NCBI GenBank assembly: GCA_018296165.2
Contig: JACKQL020000008.1
Location: forward strand, 1,178,001 to 1,242,000
Length of the DNA stretch: 64,000 nt
Direction of reading: 5' to 3'
Source: Termitomyces sp. T153
Taxonomy: Eukaryota; Basidiomycota; Agaricomycetes; Agaricales; Lyophyllaceae
How positions within the stretch are numbered: the first letter of the stretch is position 1; each line of letters begins with the position of its first letter. Under the pieces are notes generated by a model, which worked only from the letters and a program-made list of their open reading frames with translations, was not told where the DNA came from and did not search any database. The position numbers and the translations under genes were made by a program. Positions 12,937-24,662 of the stretch are shown one piece after another.

Positions 12937-13648
12937 AGAGAAGTTTTGCCGGAATAAATGGGCCTGCCTTGCAAAGTTCGTCTTGAGTCGAACAGACTCA
13001 CAGTGTGGCTCGAGAGGTCAGGCATGTTACAGGCACAGCCACAACGTCTTACCGGCCCGCACTTCTCCCGCACTCCCACTTTTTCATGTCCGCAAATTGT
13101 GGACCCGCCAGATAGGCTCCGTGAACCGTTGTGTGACTATACCTAGTGTGCAGTAAGCATTATCATCTTGGCAGAAAAGCAATTTTCATAACTACCCAAT
13201 GGTTAGACTTGCAACAAGTATGTTCTGATTTAAAGTTGGGTACATACTGCGATTGGCTCGCAAAGACAGCTTAAAGCTTTGCTCTTAATTATTGTGACAA
13301 CCCCCGAGAACTTTGAGAAGACCAGGCAGGTCACATGGATTCTCAGGTTCGTCACAGAACAAGTTCGAACTCAACCCAAGACGATCGCGTTGGACCCCTT
13401 CCCTCTCCCTTATCATGAAGCTCATTGTATCACTATATGGTCTCGGCTCACTCCGAGATGTCGGCGCTTCAAAGCGGTCTGGTCTCTACGTCGCTCAAAA
13501 GATAAGGTCTCGACTGCTGCCGTCATCAATGATCGATCTCGTCAGATTCGTCACATCTTCTTTCTTTGAGAACAACGGCGAACGTCTCAAATGATCGAGC
13601 ACGTAACTTTATGTGGCACGTTGTTTCCTCGAGGCATCTAGCTGTACT
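12937..13648. other. Divergent intergenic region
   Basis: This separates the minus-strand kinase gene from the plus-strand IFI6/27-like gene and probably holds both promoters. Short open frames at 13279-13594 overlap each other, and I see no real gene. Confidence 0.5.
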
Positions 13649-13656
13649 TATAAAAG
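13649..13656 (+). promoter_or_regulatory. TATA box for the first IFI6/27-like gene
   Basis: TATAAAAG lies about 80 bp before the start codon at 13729, a plausible core promoter position for a short fungal 5' UTR. Confidence 0.5.
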
Positions 13657-13728
13657 TTACCCTTGGAATAGTGAATACTAAGTAACTTCCGAATTCCCCT
13701 ACTCAAACCGCAGTTCTTTATTATCCAG

Positions 13729-14269
13729 ATGGCTCGCAATACCAGATGTACGTGAATGTCTCGAATTATGACTTACCGACCTATATCCAATCTCTTTAGT
13801 TTTCGTGCGTATCTCCTTCATTATAAGTGGCGAGATGCTGTGTACGACTTTGATCGTCTAACAGGGCGGTGTGTTCGGTGGTGCTGCAGCAGGCGCAGTT
13901 GTTGTACCTGAGTTGGTCGTAGGTGCTCTTAACTGTATCGGATTCACTGCATTAGGACCTGCAGCAGGTTAGCCGACAGATTGAACTCTACACACGTACT
14001 GTAACTTAGGTGGTTTCGTGACAGGTTCAATAGCCGCAGGAATTCAGTCTTCTATCGGTTGTGTTGCAGCGGGAAGTCCTTTCGCTATTGCTCAAAGTAT
14101 CGCAATGGGAGGCATGGCAGGTCCGTTGGTAGCAACAGGCGCTGTTGTCGGGGTTACAGCTGTCCTTGTATCCACGGCTTTGAGGAGCAGCCAAATCAAT
14201 GACAACGAACCCAACCCTGATAGCGATGAAGATGGCGATGGACCTGATGGAGAAGAGGAGAGAAAATGA
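13729..14269 (+). CDS. IFI6/IFI27 (ISG12)-like small membrane protein, copy 1
   Basis: Model: 13729-13747, 13800-13804, 13865-13967 and 14010-14269, total 387 nt, 128 aa. All introns are GT-AG (52, 60 and 42 nt). Exon 2 is only five bases (TTTTC); without it the frame fails. The protein is glycine/alanine-rich and very hydrophobic. GFTALGPAAG, then GSIAAGIQSS, then AAGSPFAIAQSIAMGG follow the Ifi-6-16 pattern (GFTxxGxxAGSxAA...AAGSxxAxxQSxGxxG) of IFI6, IFI27 and ISG12. Animal members sit in mitochondrial or ER membranes and modulate apoptosis; what fungal ones do is not known to me. A short acidic tail (PNPDSDEDGDG) ends the protein. The intron after PAAG is in the same place as in copy 3, and a TATA box lies upstream. 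Confidence 0.7.
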
Positions 14270-14569
14270 TGCGTTTTTGCGGCCTTCTGCATTCTGCAAA
14301 CCTGAAGCGTGCTGTTACTTATCAACAATTCGGTAATTTTTCTGATTGACGACTTTTCCACTATCAAGTACGAGCATGATACAGTTGTACTCGTAGTACG
14401 GAATAGCTCAATGTCATCCACACAATGTACGATATGGTAGCTTCTTTCTTTGGGGTTGGCCGTACTTAATGATAAAATCGATACAGCTCTTACGAATCTG
14501 TCTCTGTTCGTTGTTGAAGTGAGATTTCGGCACCTCATCGTTGCACAGCGCCAAGTAATGGCTGCCAGC

Positions 14570-14849
14570 GAGTGCGGCCGCAAAAGTTGCCATATTATCA
14601 AAAGCCACCGCCGTCTTGAATCTCCTTGGATTCACTCTCACTACCCAGCAGTAGGTATGTTTTGACTATCGCTAATCTGCACGGGTTCACTCGCTGCTTA
14701 CATCCAATCCCGCTTTATATCGAGGTTCGTCCTAGGCCTCGTTGTCTTCGGTCGCTCAAAGCGTTTCGATGGGAGGTCTCATGGCTTCGTTCGCTGTTGT
14801 CGGAGCCATTGTTTCTGCTCTTATACGACAGTCAAGAGGACCGCCATGA
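14570..14849 (+). pseudogene. IFI6/IFI27-like relic, copy 2
   Basis: The pieces AVLNLLGFTLTTQQ (about 14610-14650), GSLAAYIQSR (about 14692) and VAQSVSMGGLMASFAVVGAI (about 14750-14810) line up with ALNCIGFTALGPAAG, GSIAAGIQSS and AIAQSIAMGG of copy 1. The middle has a frameshift and an in-frame stop, and the start region is not recognisable. A GT donor stands at the conserved intron position after the GFT block. It lies about 300 bp after copy 1 in the same orientation, as expected for a tandem duplicate that died. Confidence 0.6.
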
Positions 14850-16330
14850 TGCGCAGCCAGAGTACCCCAACATGAAGGAGCTTTGCAAGACTAATAGATG
14901 GTGCGAGTAGTGATGCCTGTCTTATATTTTCCCAGGAATCTGAGTCTCGGTTGTACAGATCATTGGACATGTGTATTCGCGAAACACTACCCACATATCC
15001 TTGATTTTCCAATCTTATCGCAAGTCATGTTATTCCCCAAAAGGCCTCCAGACAACCGCGTTGTCTCAACCTCAGAATTCTATCATAGAACCGCAGATAT
15101 ACGTCGGAATTGTAGTAGATAAGCTGGTTATTTTTGTTTTGACTGCTATGAGCGCTTTGTCTGCTACCGGAATCTATAGTACCCTCACATTGGTTGTAGT
15201 TGAGGATTGTAATATCGATAGGCATGGTCGCTTTAGACGGGTGATGTGATCACACTGAGATCCTCTTCTGCGCGTGGTTCTCAAGAAGGTATCCTACTGT
15301 TATTATTCTCTTTGAAGAGACACTAAGCGGACTATAGAGACAGTATGTTGAGCCAGGAAGCCAGAGATATAGTAATAGTGATCTACGGATGACCTCAGAA
15401 GGGCTACACGGAAGTTCTACATGGCACCTTCGCTCCGAGAGATGATCCACCTGGTGGTTGTGGCCATTGATCATTAATCAGCTCAGAAATTTGAAGAAAT
15501 TCAGGGCGCACCAAGCATGAATCACACCTGGAATCCATCCCAAGATCCACAACAGAATGTTTATCAGAAGATCTAAAGATACAGAGTTAGAAACATGGGC
15601 ACTCTGATTCGAAGATAACAAACCTGCTGAACAGCCTGTTTCTAAAACAACAGGGCTGCATTACATTTGTTATGAAGTAGAGAAATAGCCGAAGGAGCTT
15701 TACTAAGGAAGACCGACAATGGTGGCAGGAAGCTACACAGGGCGTAAATTTAATAAGTAGCTCACAACTCTCTTCACTCACAGCGCAAGGAAGTATAAGC
15801 AAACGTCGGAGGTAGAAGAAACAACGCTTGTCATGGTATCGTGATCTGTGATAGACTTGGTTCAAGAAACTTGATCCAAAGGAGAGGATATGAGACGATT
15901 AGACGATTATTTGGAAGTCTTTTGCACAAGCGGAAGCAAATCCAAACTACGTCATTTATGGGAGTAGTGTCCGAATTCATTTTAATGCTTCCGCAGGCGG
16001 TTTCGTTTCACGTGACTCCATTTTGACTTGTGGCGTGGGCTAGAGAAGACCAAGCACATCGATTGCGTTGAGGCGCTCACTTTCATTAGATAGGCGTTGG
16101 TGTATCGATTGGTTTCAAAAGAAGTTCATTCTCGGCACTTGCTTCAGCTCGACAACCGAAACCGTCATCATGAAAACTCGCCATCGCATCACATAAAGAA
16201 AATCTAAATTAGTAGATCCATTGCTCGTTATACGCCACCACATCTGCAGCAGTACCGTGAGTGGAGAGTCATGTCTCCTAAACTTTGTGGCTGTTTTGCC
16301 ATGATACGTATTGATAAAATTTCTCATTAA
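14850..16330. other. Gene-free stretch after the IFI relic
   Basis: Only short, overlapping open frames without recognisable domains are present. Base composition looks like normal intergenic DNA with CpG retained. Confidence 0.4.
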
Positions 16331-16339
16331 CGCCATGAC

Positions 16340-16805
16340 AGCAACGATTCTCGAAAACTGAACATTGCGCCTGCCTCTGGATGTCTTGGAGAAGATACTC
16401 TTTCCGGCTGAATTTACTCGAATGCCATGTTATGGTAATATCTCCACGAAATTCAAAGACACCACACCTTCTCCTGACTTTACTCAGGTAGAATCCGAAG
16501 TCTCTTGCCACTTCTAGACCGTGTCCACAGCCTGTCTCAAAGTCATCGTTCTTTATGCTCTCAAACCTGTGGACCATTGTCGCCAATGACATGGATTTCC
16601 AGCTGAATCTACTTGAATTCTGTGCCATAGCAGCATCTCTTACGACATTCAAAGACACCATACCATCTCCCGACTGTACTCGGCTAGGATTCGAAGTCTC
16701 GTTATATTTTGCCATCTCTCGACCGTGTCGATAGCGTGTCTCAAAATCATCGGTTCTTATGCTCCCAAACCCCGTGGACCTTCGTTGCCAACTACATGGA
16801 TGCAT
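16340..16805. repeat. Diverged tandem repeat, period about 206 bp
   Basis: The block at about 16456-16592 recurs at about 16647-16800. Shared words include attcaaagacaccaca/attcaaagacaccata, gaccgtgtc and tctcaaagtcatcg/tctcaaaatcatcg. A weaker third trace starts near 16341. A minus-strand open frame of 182 codons (16278-16826) runs through the repeats and inherits their periodicity. It could be a relic gene with an internal repeat, but no family is recognisable. Confidence 0.5.
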
Positions 16806-17666
16806 ATATGCCCAGGGACAGAGCACAGATCGTCTTCGACATTATCTGTGTCCCCAAGTCTCCACCGTCACCTTATCATGAATAACCAACGCCAGATGGA
16901 GGGCTTCCTAGTATCACCAAAATTTCTAGTCAAGATGACAAGCCTACTGTCGGTGTCATTGAATTCATCATCATCGATATTCCACTTCTGTTCTACGTTT
17001 GTTATGAATTATCTATTGGCGTCCAAGATATACATACTGTGCCTAGCCTGACTTCGTTCCACAGTCAGTACATGATATAACCAACGAATCTGGACCATTG
17101 TTGGAGCTTTGTACGATCAAAGAGGATATACACGTTCCTCTATACAGCCTAACGATGGTGCACACGCGGAACACATGGTGTACGCGTAGTGGATCAGTCT
17201 GTCTGCACATGATAGTCCGCGGCTTGCGATGAGATATGATATATGAGCGCTTAGTGCTGAGTTTAGTTGCGCACTTCGATATCTGACGCCCATCATTACT
17301 TCTGGCAGGTCAATTCGTGAGAAGAATGGGATATCTACGTATATCGAGCTTGCAAGGACGTCGGTTCGGTTTCTATATCACTACAATCGAGATCTCATGG
17401 CAGCCGCCCATAACAGAGGCTTCGATATCACAATCGCAGAGTTACGACACGTGGACACTCGGATCCCCGTTTGTGCGGACTCATTCTGAGCGCACTGCCC
17501 ACTCTACATGAAATCAAACTCTACTTTTTGCCTTAAATAGATACTTTCGGTCGATTGAACGTCAGTTTCTTAACCTTGTCTCTCGACCCCCATCATCACT
17601 TTAACCTGAACGTCATAGTAATGGGTACGCGCTCACCGTTAATTCCTTAGTCTTCTACCTTCTCTA
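16806..17666. other. Gene-free stretch before IFI copy 3
   Basis: No gene is supportable. A weak TATA-like ttaaatag near 17532 could serve the gene starting at 17667. Confidence 0.35.
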
Positions 17667-18084
17667 ATGGTTGACAGTATGTTCTGACTCCACAATGTAA
17701 GACGACAGCATAGACCTCTCAAACGACGCTCCTTAGGGTCTAGCAATTTTAACAGCTGCAGCTGTCGTAGGCGCAGTCGTAACACCATTCGCTGCCGCGC
17801 CTGTTTTGGGTCTGGTTGGGTTCAGTGCTGCAGGACCTGTCGCAGGTTAGTGATTTCAAGTTTAACGACCGGCTCTGCAGTTTTTAGTTTGCTCATTGTA
17901 TTGATTAGGCACGCTTGCTGCCGGGGTACAGGCTGGAATGGGTAATGTCGTTGCAGGTTCGGCGTTTGCACTCGCACAGAGCATAGCGATGGGCGGGGCT
18001 GCTGTTCCCGCCTTCGGAGTTCTTGCTGGAAGTGGTATTGCCGGTACTGTTTCCTATGGAGTAGCAAAGTTGTTTGGAGTTTGA
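17667..18084 (+). CDS. IFI6/IFI27 (ISG12)-like small membrane protein, copy 3
   Basis: Model: 17667-17676, 17744-17845 and 17909-18084, total 288 nt, 95 aa, with GT-AG introns of 67 and 63 nt. The protein is almost entirely alanine, glycine and valine. LVGFSAAGPVAG, TLAAGVQAG and VVAGSAFALAQSIAMGG match the Ifi-6-16 core more cleanly than copy 1. It lacks the acidic tail of copy 1 and ends in YGVAKLFGV. The second intron interrupts the codon after PVA at the same place as intron 3 of copy 1, which supports common descent. The first exon of 10 nt (MVD plus one base) is the weakest part of the model; another start is possible. Confidence 0.7.
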
Positions 18085-18939
18085 CTTGCAGATGGTCACC
18101 GGTCAAGTCTTTATGTAATTGGTACGAAAAGAGGCGTTACGCACCCCTTCCACGAGACATATTATGTATAAGTGGACATGTTACTGATCGGTATTGAGAA
18201 CGGTCCTCGATAAGACGAGGACTCACTGTCCGTCAATGGTAGGTAATGATCCCAGAAGATTCAGGAAATCGTTGCTCAGGAAATCTGGACAGGGCATGGC
18301 ATCAACCGTGATACCATAGCATGCAATTAATTCCCCTGGTAGGTATCCCTGTTCTTTTCAGACAGTTATTTTATGAATATAAAATCTTGTTATTGTCCCG
18401 CTGAGACGAATCTCACTTACGTCATTCTTTCGATCAAAGCCGTGGCGGACTGTGTCCGACGGGCATACATGGAAATGGCTGGAAACCACTGGAGGGAAGG
18501 AGAGGCTATCGTTAATATGCCAAGAAAAGATCCGATTTCGAGTTGATAAGTTTATCAATGCTGAGCACAACGTAACATCAGCATGAAAAAAGTTCACAAA
18601 GCATACTGAATGCCGTAAAAGAGAAAAATCCATGAAAAGACCATCCGCTAAAGACAACGAGAATGAAAAGGAAAAGGAACTATACGTCGATAGATACAGT
18701 AGGAAACAGAAAGCAACAAAGGAAAGCAAGGGAGTAATGATACAATTGGTTGATAATCGTGATGGTATGGGTTTTGAGAGCTCGTTACGAAAAGCTCATC
18801 AAGACTTCCTTCGTCAGAGAAAAGTTTAAGATGAGCCGCTGGGTCTGGTAGGGAGACAGACTTTAGTCGAAGTGTGTGCACTGTTGGGCAGGGTATACAT
18901 AAGGGACTGGACAGGGGTCGTCTGGAGCTTGCAAGTAGC
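18085..18939. other. Intergenic, no gene seen
   Basis: This runs between IFI copy 3 and the end of the minus-strand gene at 18940. Open frames on both strands at 18358-18881 overlap, carry no recognisable domain and are probably chance frames. Confidence 0.4.
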
Positions 18940-19866
18940 CTAGGTGGGGTTACCGAGCATCACGCCTCCAGTGAGGACGGAGCTCATGCCGCCTTGGTAC
19001 AGGTATTTTGTAGGGACGGCCTTTGCAGGTGCACTTGGGGTAATTGAGAGCTTGAGAGTAGCGCGGCGGGTATTCGTGATAGGTGTAATATCGGAATGAG
19101 TCGTGGTAGTTCCAGTGAAAAAGGCCGACGTTTTGGCGGGTAAGAACGCGGTGAAGGGCTTGGGCTTAGGAATGGCGTCGAAGGAACCGAAAGAAGATTC
19201 AATGGAGGACTGGGAGGAAGCTGAAGAATGAGAGGAGAAGGAGAAGGTGGAGTTGTTCGAAGAGCGGGAGCTCGGGCGGGAAGTGTTCGTATCGGCGTCC
19301 GAGTCAGGATTGTCCACAGGGGAAGAAAGGTAAGTAGAGGTTGGATGTATGGATGCAATCACTGAGGGACGGATGACGCCTGTGGAGATGTTCATATCAT
19401 TCCAAACAACGCCGATGCAGTTGTCAGACTTCTTGACGACGTAGACGCATCTGGGATTGAGGACAAGCTCAAACTCGGAACCACCAAGAGACATGAACCA
19501 ATCGTTCCATACAATGCCGAAGAAGTGACATGCTAAGGCGAGAGGAATGGGCACAGCAAGGTTGGCGGATGCAACGGAAGCCCTGTCAACTGTAGAAACG
19601 TGACCGAAGTAGGCTTTGATCAGAGCAGTGGTATCCGAATTGCAGAATGCAGCGATCTCGGGCAACGAAGGAAGAGTGGCGGGTTGAAACTTCAGGGTTT
19701 GTGACTCCTCACCAGAAACTCTGAGAAACTCTTGCAAGAAGGTCGTGATGGCAGAAACGACAGCAGGCTTGATGCCGAGAAACAGGAATGGACGAGTCAA
19801 GAAAATTGGTGCAACGTAAGTGGACCTGGATGCAATAGAGATAGACCTAATGAAGCTGGAAGACAT
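18940..19866 (-). CDS. Hypothetical serine-rich protein
   Basis: One uninterrupted exon of 308 codons plus stop, read from ATG 19866. A longer in-frame start at 20004 is unlikely because the region 19953-20016 looks like a 64-nt GTAAGT...TATAG intron in the 5' UTR. The N-terminal half (about residues 1-160) is ordered and mixed in composition, with WNDWFMSLGG and YVVKKSDNCIGVVWNDMN. Residues from about 175 to 240 are a Ser/Thr-rich low-complexity region (SRPSSRSSNNSTFSFSSHSS), followed by a basic, proline-containing tail. I do not recognise the family and see no catalytic motif. Confidence 0.65.
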   Translation of the reverse strand: MSSSFIRSISIASRSTYVAPIFLTRPFLFLGIKPAVVSAITTFLQEFLRVSGEESQTLKFQPATLPSLPEIAAFCNSDTTALIKAYFGHVSTVDRASVASANLAVPIPLALACHFFGIVWNDWFMSLGGSEFELVLNPRCVYVVKKSDNCIGVVWNDMNISTGVIRPSVIASIHPTSTYLSSPVDNPDSDADTNTSRPSSRSSNNSTFSFSSHSSASSQSSIESSFGSFDAIPKPKPFTAFLPAKTSAFFTGTTTTHSDITPITNTRRATLKLSITPSAPAKAVPTKYLYQGGMSSVLTGGVMLGNPT

Positions 19867-20172
19867 GATGATAGATTGTGGATTGTGGATATAGTATTGA
19901 CGTTTGGACGTAATTCGTGCTCGACTTGCGATTGCACGGACGTTAAATGAATCTATACAGAGAAAAAGACGATGAAGACATGAGCAAAGCACGGAAGAGC
20001 ACACAGATAGACTTACATTTTCTTTATAGATACAGAGGGAGATATATCAGGAAGTAACGAACAGAGGATCTATGAGAGCGAGCGAAGCAAGAGACAGAAG
20101 ACGTTCCGGCACAAGCACAATCGAATCTGTAGAATCAGACGATGAGCTGGGATTGAGATGCCATAACGTCGA

Positions 20173-20180
20173 CCTTTATA
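20173..20180 (-). promoter_or_regulatory. TATA box for the serine-rich gene
   Basis: TATAAAGG on the minus strand lies about 155 bp before the proposed 5' UTR intron donor at 20016 and upstream of the start at 19866. Position and spacing suit a transcription start near 20145. Confidence 0.5.
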
Positions 20181-21598
20181 CCCTAGTCAGGCGTTTGAAC
20201 ACATCAGGCTGTCAATAGAAGTCAAAGGGTTCCATTGTTCCTTTGAACAACGTGATGAAAAGAAGCCGGAGTTGCCTTTTTTGATTGCTCAAGTATTATT
20301 GTGCTTTATTTGTACACTTAAAAACAATTGTGCTCGAACACAAATACTTTGTATTAACGTCTTTGTACGCAGAAAGGTGTCCAAAGAAGGTCGCTACATA
20401 CTCCTGTATTGATGTCTTATGGATTACATGGTATCAGTCTCTTGTCGTTGTTGTAGATCAATCAATTGAGAATGAATGAGCATGCGTCTGCTTGTCTTCT
20501 TACTCTCACCTCAACAACGTTCAACAATTGCAATTTCAAATCATATCACTCCCTGTACTTGCTTTCCATCCTTTTCATAACTTCAACGTCTCTCAAATTC
20601 TTTCTCCATGGTGTATGATCGCTGACACACTGTAGCAAACACACTAATGGCGGTGAATGCTCTTTAAAATTATTTGCAACTTTTTACAGCCTTGCTTTGT
20701 TGAGCCGGACGTGTTGTGATCTCACTTTCCAGGTCCCATTTGGTCACTTTCTGCCAATTGCTGCTAACTATAGTAGTCTTGAATACAAGGTGATTGAGGG
20801 CTAAGCGCTCCTCATTGGATTCGACAACGGAATTATTTGGTCCGGTGTTCGTGCCTATTCCCAGTTGGGAATATGTGGGCACATTAGGGACTTAGCAATC
20901 AGTCGTGGCCGCTTACTTAAGTGTACAGCCACCAAATTTCCGTGTCCTTATTCCTCTAGCTATTCACTAAAGCACAACGTGTCTTCTCTTCCCCTCTGAG
21001 TATATAACCATTCTATTTCGAGGTAAACATCTTTCATATTATTATGTATTATTACTTAGTAAAAAGTAAGCCAAATCATCATCATAATCTGAAAAGTATG
21101 TCATCCTCAAGCCAATTGATGATTTTGACGCGTCATATTTCCAAACAATTTTTATGATCCTGCATCGTCTCTACACGCATAGCGAAAACACAAACACGCT
21201 TTGTTGGAATGCCACTAGGTCTTGTTCAATCTAGATTTGAAATCTCATTCATTATGGTCTAGATAAAATATCTACTGGTCTGCGCGCTATTGCTAAAGAA
21301 TTAAAATTCAACAGGGACCTAGATGAATATCTCAAATAAGCATATGCACCTAGGTTCTACCCTAAAATTGACATTGATACGTTGAAATTTGGCTGCAATC
21401 AATGAGACGGCACCTTATAAATGGAGAGTAAACATCTACAAATAAACTCGGATCTGGCAGGAATTGCCAGACCCCACACGTAGTTGTCAAAAATACGACA
21501 TTCCATACAACAGTTGGGCACGAGAAATACATGAGCGAGATGAAAACAAGTAAGAAGAGAAATCCATATACGGGGGCCTTGGGCGTTGATAGCGTACC
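20181..21598. other. AT-rich intergenic region
   Basis: No gene or repeat family is supportable. Short open frames at 20285-20479 and 20670-20882 have no recognisable features. Confidence 0.45.
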
Positions 21599-22330
21599 CT
21601 AGGACAAGCGATGGCGGCGCGGGTCGTGTTCGCGTTGGACATCCCTGAGAGCTTGATCAACTTGATGGTTCCAGCGTTTAGAGAGCCCGACAAGCTCTCT
21701 ATCCCATCGTGAAGTCGTGTTCCCCCTCGCGACGGCTTTCAATCGGTCAATCTGAAGAGTCGTTGTTTTGTGGGCCATCTCCTTGAATGCCTTCGCAAAC
21801 TTAGTGCTTCCTCCTATTTGGCGACACACCTCACGGCTCGGCAGCGGGGGCACGGGCAGAGAGTTAGGAACATGTGCAGTAACATCAATGACTTAATCCT
21901 ATATCAGCTCGGAGAAATCTAGAAATGTAATTCCACGACGTACATTGAACATGGTCAGGTCTCTCTGACCGGACCCGGGAAAATGGCTTGAATTTGGAAC
22001 GGGAGAGTCGTGATTGATTCATGTGTCTTTCGACTTCATTTGATACGTTATGCAAGGCTTGCTCAACCTGTCCTACCGCAAGGCTACGCGATTTGCGTAC
22101 ACTTGAATCATTGAAGCTCTCAACTGCACTCAGCTCTACACGCAAATCTTGGAGAGCCATTATATGTCTGAGCAGAGCTTTGTTGTGTCTGGTATGAGGA
22201 AGACGATCAAGTGGCTCCTTGGTTGAACCATGATCGGTGACATCAATATGGTCTGGAAAGGTAAAACCGGCTTGAAGAGCTGCCAGCGAGCTCATACAGG
22301 CGTTAATCTTCGCCAACGACTTTGCGATCT
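21599..22330 (-). CDS. BAG-domain protein A (N-terminus unresolved)
   Basis: Two exons are clear: 21944 to at least 22316 (the frame extends to about 22330) and 21599-21891, joined by a 52-nt GTACGT...TTAAG intron. The first carries FTFPDHIDV followed by a BAG-like helix pair, where ALQDLRVELSAVESFND and VRKSRSLAVGQVEQALHNV match the BAG pattern of a leucine-rich helix, L-x-x-I/V-E-S, VRxxRK and a final helix. BAG domains bind the Hsp70 ATPase domain and act as nucleotide exchange factors. The second exon is homologous to the last exon of gene B (PSREVCRQIGGSTKF versus TPDVCRLVGNDPRF). SFGVLGHEIAKSL before the domain matches SSLGTQEISQAV of gene C. Exons upstream of 22330 could not be joined with confidence. 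Confidence 0.6.
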
Positions 22331-23386
22331 CATGACCAAGGACACCAAAGCTACGCTTGAAGATAGTGAAGACGAGAATCGTCCGTCAATATCATTGAAG
22401 CTCACTTTGTGGTTTAAGGTCGGAGCGACACGCGTCGCATGATCACTAGTCTGCGCATACCGGGGCTATAATCGAAAGATGCCGTTAATTGCCAGGTTTT
22501 GAAGATGTAGAGACTTACTGCGTTGCTATACGAGTAGCCGCCGTGCATCGGTATGACAAAAAATAAGATCTGGAAACCGACGGCGGGTAATGTCGGATTG
22601 GTTCAAATATCGTAGAGAAACTTCAACATACGCTGCGAGGAAAAGAGTTGTTTCGAGATCCGGAATATGTTTCACTGAACAATCAGTATTGGACCTGGGT
22701 GGGGAAGCTACTTGAGGAGAATTTCAATGGTACAGTCGCAGAGTGACACGATGTGAGAAAGAGCCGGGAATATATACTGCACTCACATATGTGGCTGTTG
22801 GTGTGGCTGCCTTGAGGCCCAAGACATCTACTGTAGGTGTTGATGTTGTGGGTGCGAGGGGTAGGGCAGGTAATACATAAGACATGCCATATCATCACAT
22901 GCCCAGCCTTAGTGGAGCTGTTCTTCAGGAGACATATGGTGTGCTCTCCTTCGTTCAAGTGCGTCGCTAGCTGAGGTTGAAGACGATGGACCGATGCACG
23001 GAGCATATCTGGAATCATTGTCGTCGTACGTTACCATTGACATAACTAACGCAGGTCAAAAGTTGTGATATTACTGAAGAGTGTAGAGATTTGTATCCAT
23101 TACAGAACTCAGCATCTGGTAAGCTGATCAATATACAGCATGTCCAAAGAAGGCAAGAACATACTGTTTCAATCGCTTTACGCTTGCTACAAAGCACGGC
23201 AGATAACTATACACGCATAGAAAAGGTCGAATGCTCGAAGGCAGGATACCTTCTCCGGTACTGCTTTCTCATCGATCGAGGTGAGTATACAATTGTCTAT
23301 TTGTATCGCGTCTAGTATGCGTGGTGGCACCCATTAAAATCGTTCCTAGTGTTCTAATTTCGGACCGAAAGACCGACAGAGTAAGC
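22331..23386. other. Between BAG genes A and B
   Basis: This probably contains the missing 5' exon and promoter of BAG gene A. Nothing else recognisable is present; open frames at 22683-23315 are short and uncorroborated. Confidence 0.35.
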
Positions 23387-24662
23387 TCAAGGCGACTTCT
23401 CCTTATCATTGGGGTCGAGAACCAAACTCAGGTAATGACTATCACAATCTGAGTCCGGGCCTGAGTCCAGATCTAAGTCACCCTTCCATTCCAACATTGC
23501 GTACCCACTCTTTTCCTCATTGCGTTTGACGATAATCAGAGAATGGACGAACTCCTCCCAATTTCGGCCAATAACCATCAAGGCCTCGTCAAGCTCATCG
23601 GTTGATTGGTCCCTACTAAGGGCATCGATGCGTCTCATTTGAACCTTCGCTATCGCAGACGACATCTCCATGTAAACCTTGTGAAATCTTGGGTCATTTC
23701 CCACTAATCGGCATACATCGGGAGTCAGGTTCGGAGGGAAAGGCTGGCGATTTACATGGTGTAGAGGCTCCACTATAGCATTAAATGTAGTCGACATTGA
23801 ACATATGGTTGGTTGATATTAGGTGGTAAGGACGTACGATAGGATTTCGAAGATTCCTCGGAGACAAGTGGTTTCGGCTTCTCAAAAGGAGTCTTCTCAG
23901 GTCGAGATTCCTCGACACTGAGTTCCTCTGGACGACCACCCCTCCATTCCTCCAAAAGCCGTTGAACCTTTTCCTCCAGGTCGTGTAGTGCTTGACCTAT
24001 TCTGTGAACGGCCTTTTTCCGGGATATGCGAACGAATTTATCGTCATGGCTTTGGATAGAATCTATCTCTGTTTGAAGTCGAATTAAGGCTTCCTTGTGA
24101 TCACGAACAGGGCTGTTATTCTTCGTAAAATCAAGATACCCGAGAGGAGAGCTATCAAAGGCGAGTTGCTCATCGAGGAAATCGAGATGGTCAGGGAAAG
24201 TAGATTCAGACTGAAGATCATCAAGCGCATTTTGAAACTCTTGCATTTTGAGCAAAGATATGGTTGTGGGAGAAGGAGCTTGTATTTTACTCCCTGATGT
24301 AGTCGTACTTTCAATGATATTCATTTGAGATGTAATCGAAGCCAAAGGTGGAGAATATTCCGGCTTGATTATTGTCAGACAAATCATAACAGTTAATGCA
24401 TAGGTCATTGCGCGAGTTTGTTGTATATACTTACTTGTTGGGATGGATCATTCTTGATAGCGAGCCGCGAAGCTTGACTGCTAGCCGTAGCATAACCAGC
24501 AGGCTTCCAGATGCCCGAACCATGTTTCTTAATTCGTATACTTCTATCAGGATAGATTTTTCGTCCTGACACGAGGTACCCACCCGGTGTACAGTGTTGA
24601 TGGGCAACGGCACGTTCTGTGTTAGTGAGGGACCTCAAAGACCCTAAAGTTGTGGTATCCAA
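23387..24662 (-). CDS. BAG-domain protein B
   Basis: Three exons, 24435-24662, 23838-24363 and 23387-23772, sum to 1,140 nt (379 aa), with GT-AG introns of 71 and 65 nt. The N-terminal exon has YLVSGRKIYPDRSIRIKKHG and a SSQASRLAI segment resembling the N-terminus of gene C. The middle carries STFPDHLDF, then the BAG-like region EALIRLQTEIDSIQSHDDKF with VRISRKKAVHRIGQALHDLE. A charged linker follows, then a conserved C-terminal helical exon (LTPDVCRLVGNDPRFHKVYMEM) shared with gene A. It ends in an acidic, low-complexity tail. The role is inferred: an Hsp70 co-chaperone acting in the cytosol; client and partner are unknown. Confidence 0.65.

Noticed and set aside
14092..14601. Minus-strand frame of 169 codons
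   Set aside because: Antisense shadow of the IFI6/27-like copy 1; the plus strand has introns and a conserved family core.
19867..20004. Longer N-terminus of the serine-rich protein from ATG 20004
   Set aside because: The extension runs through a likely 64-nt 5' UTR intron with consensus ends.
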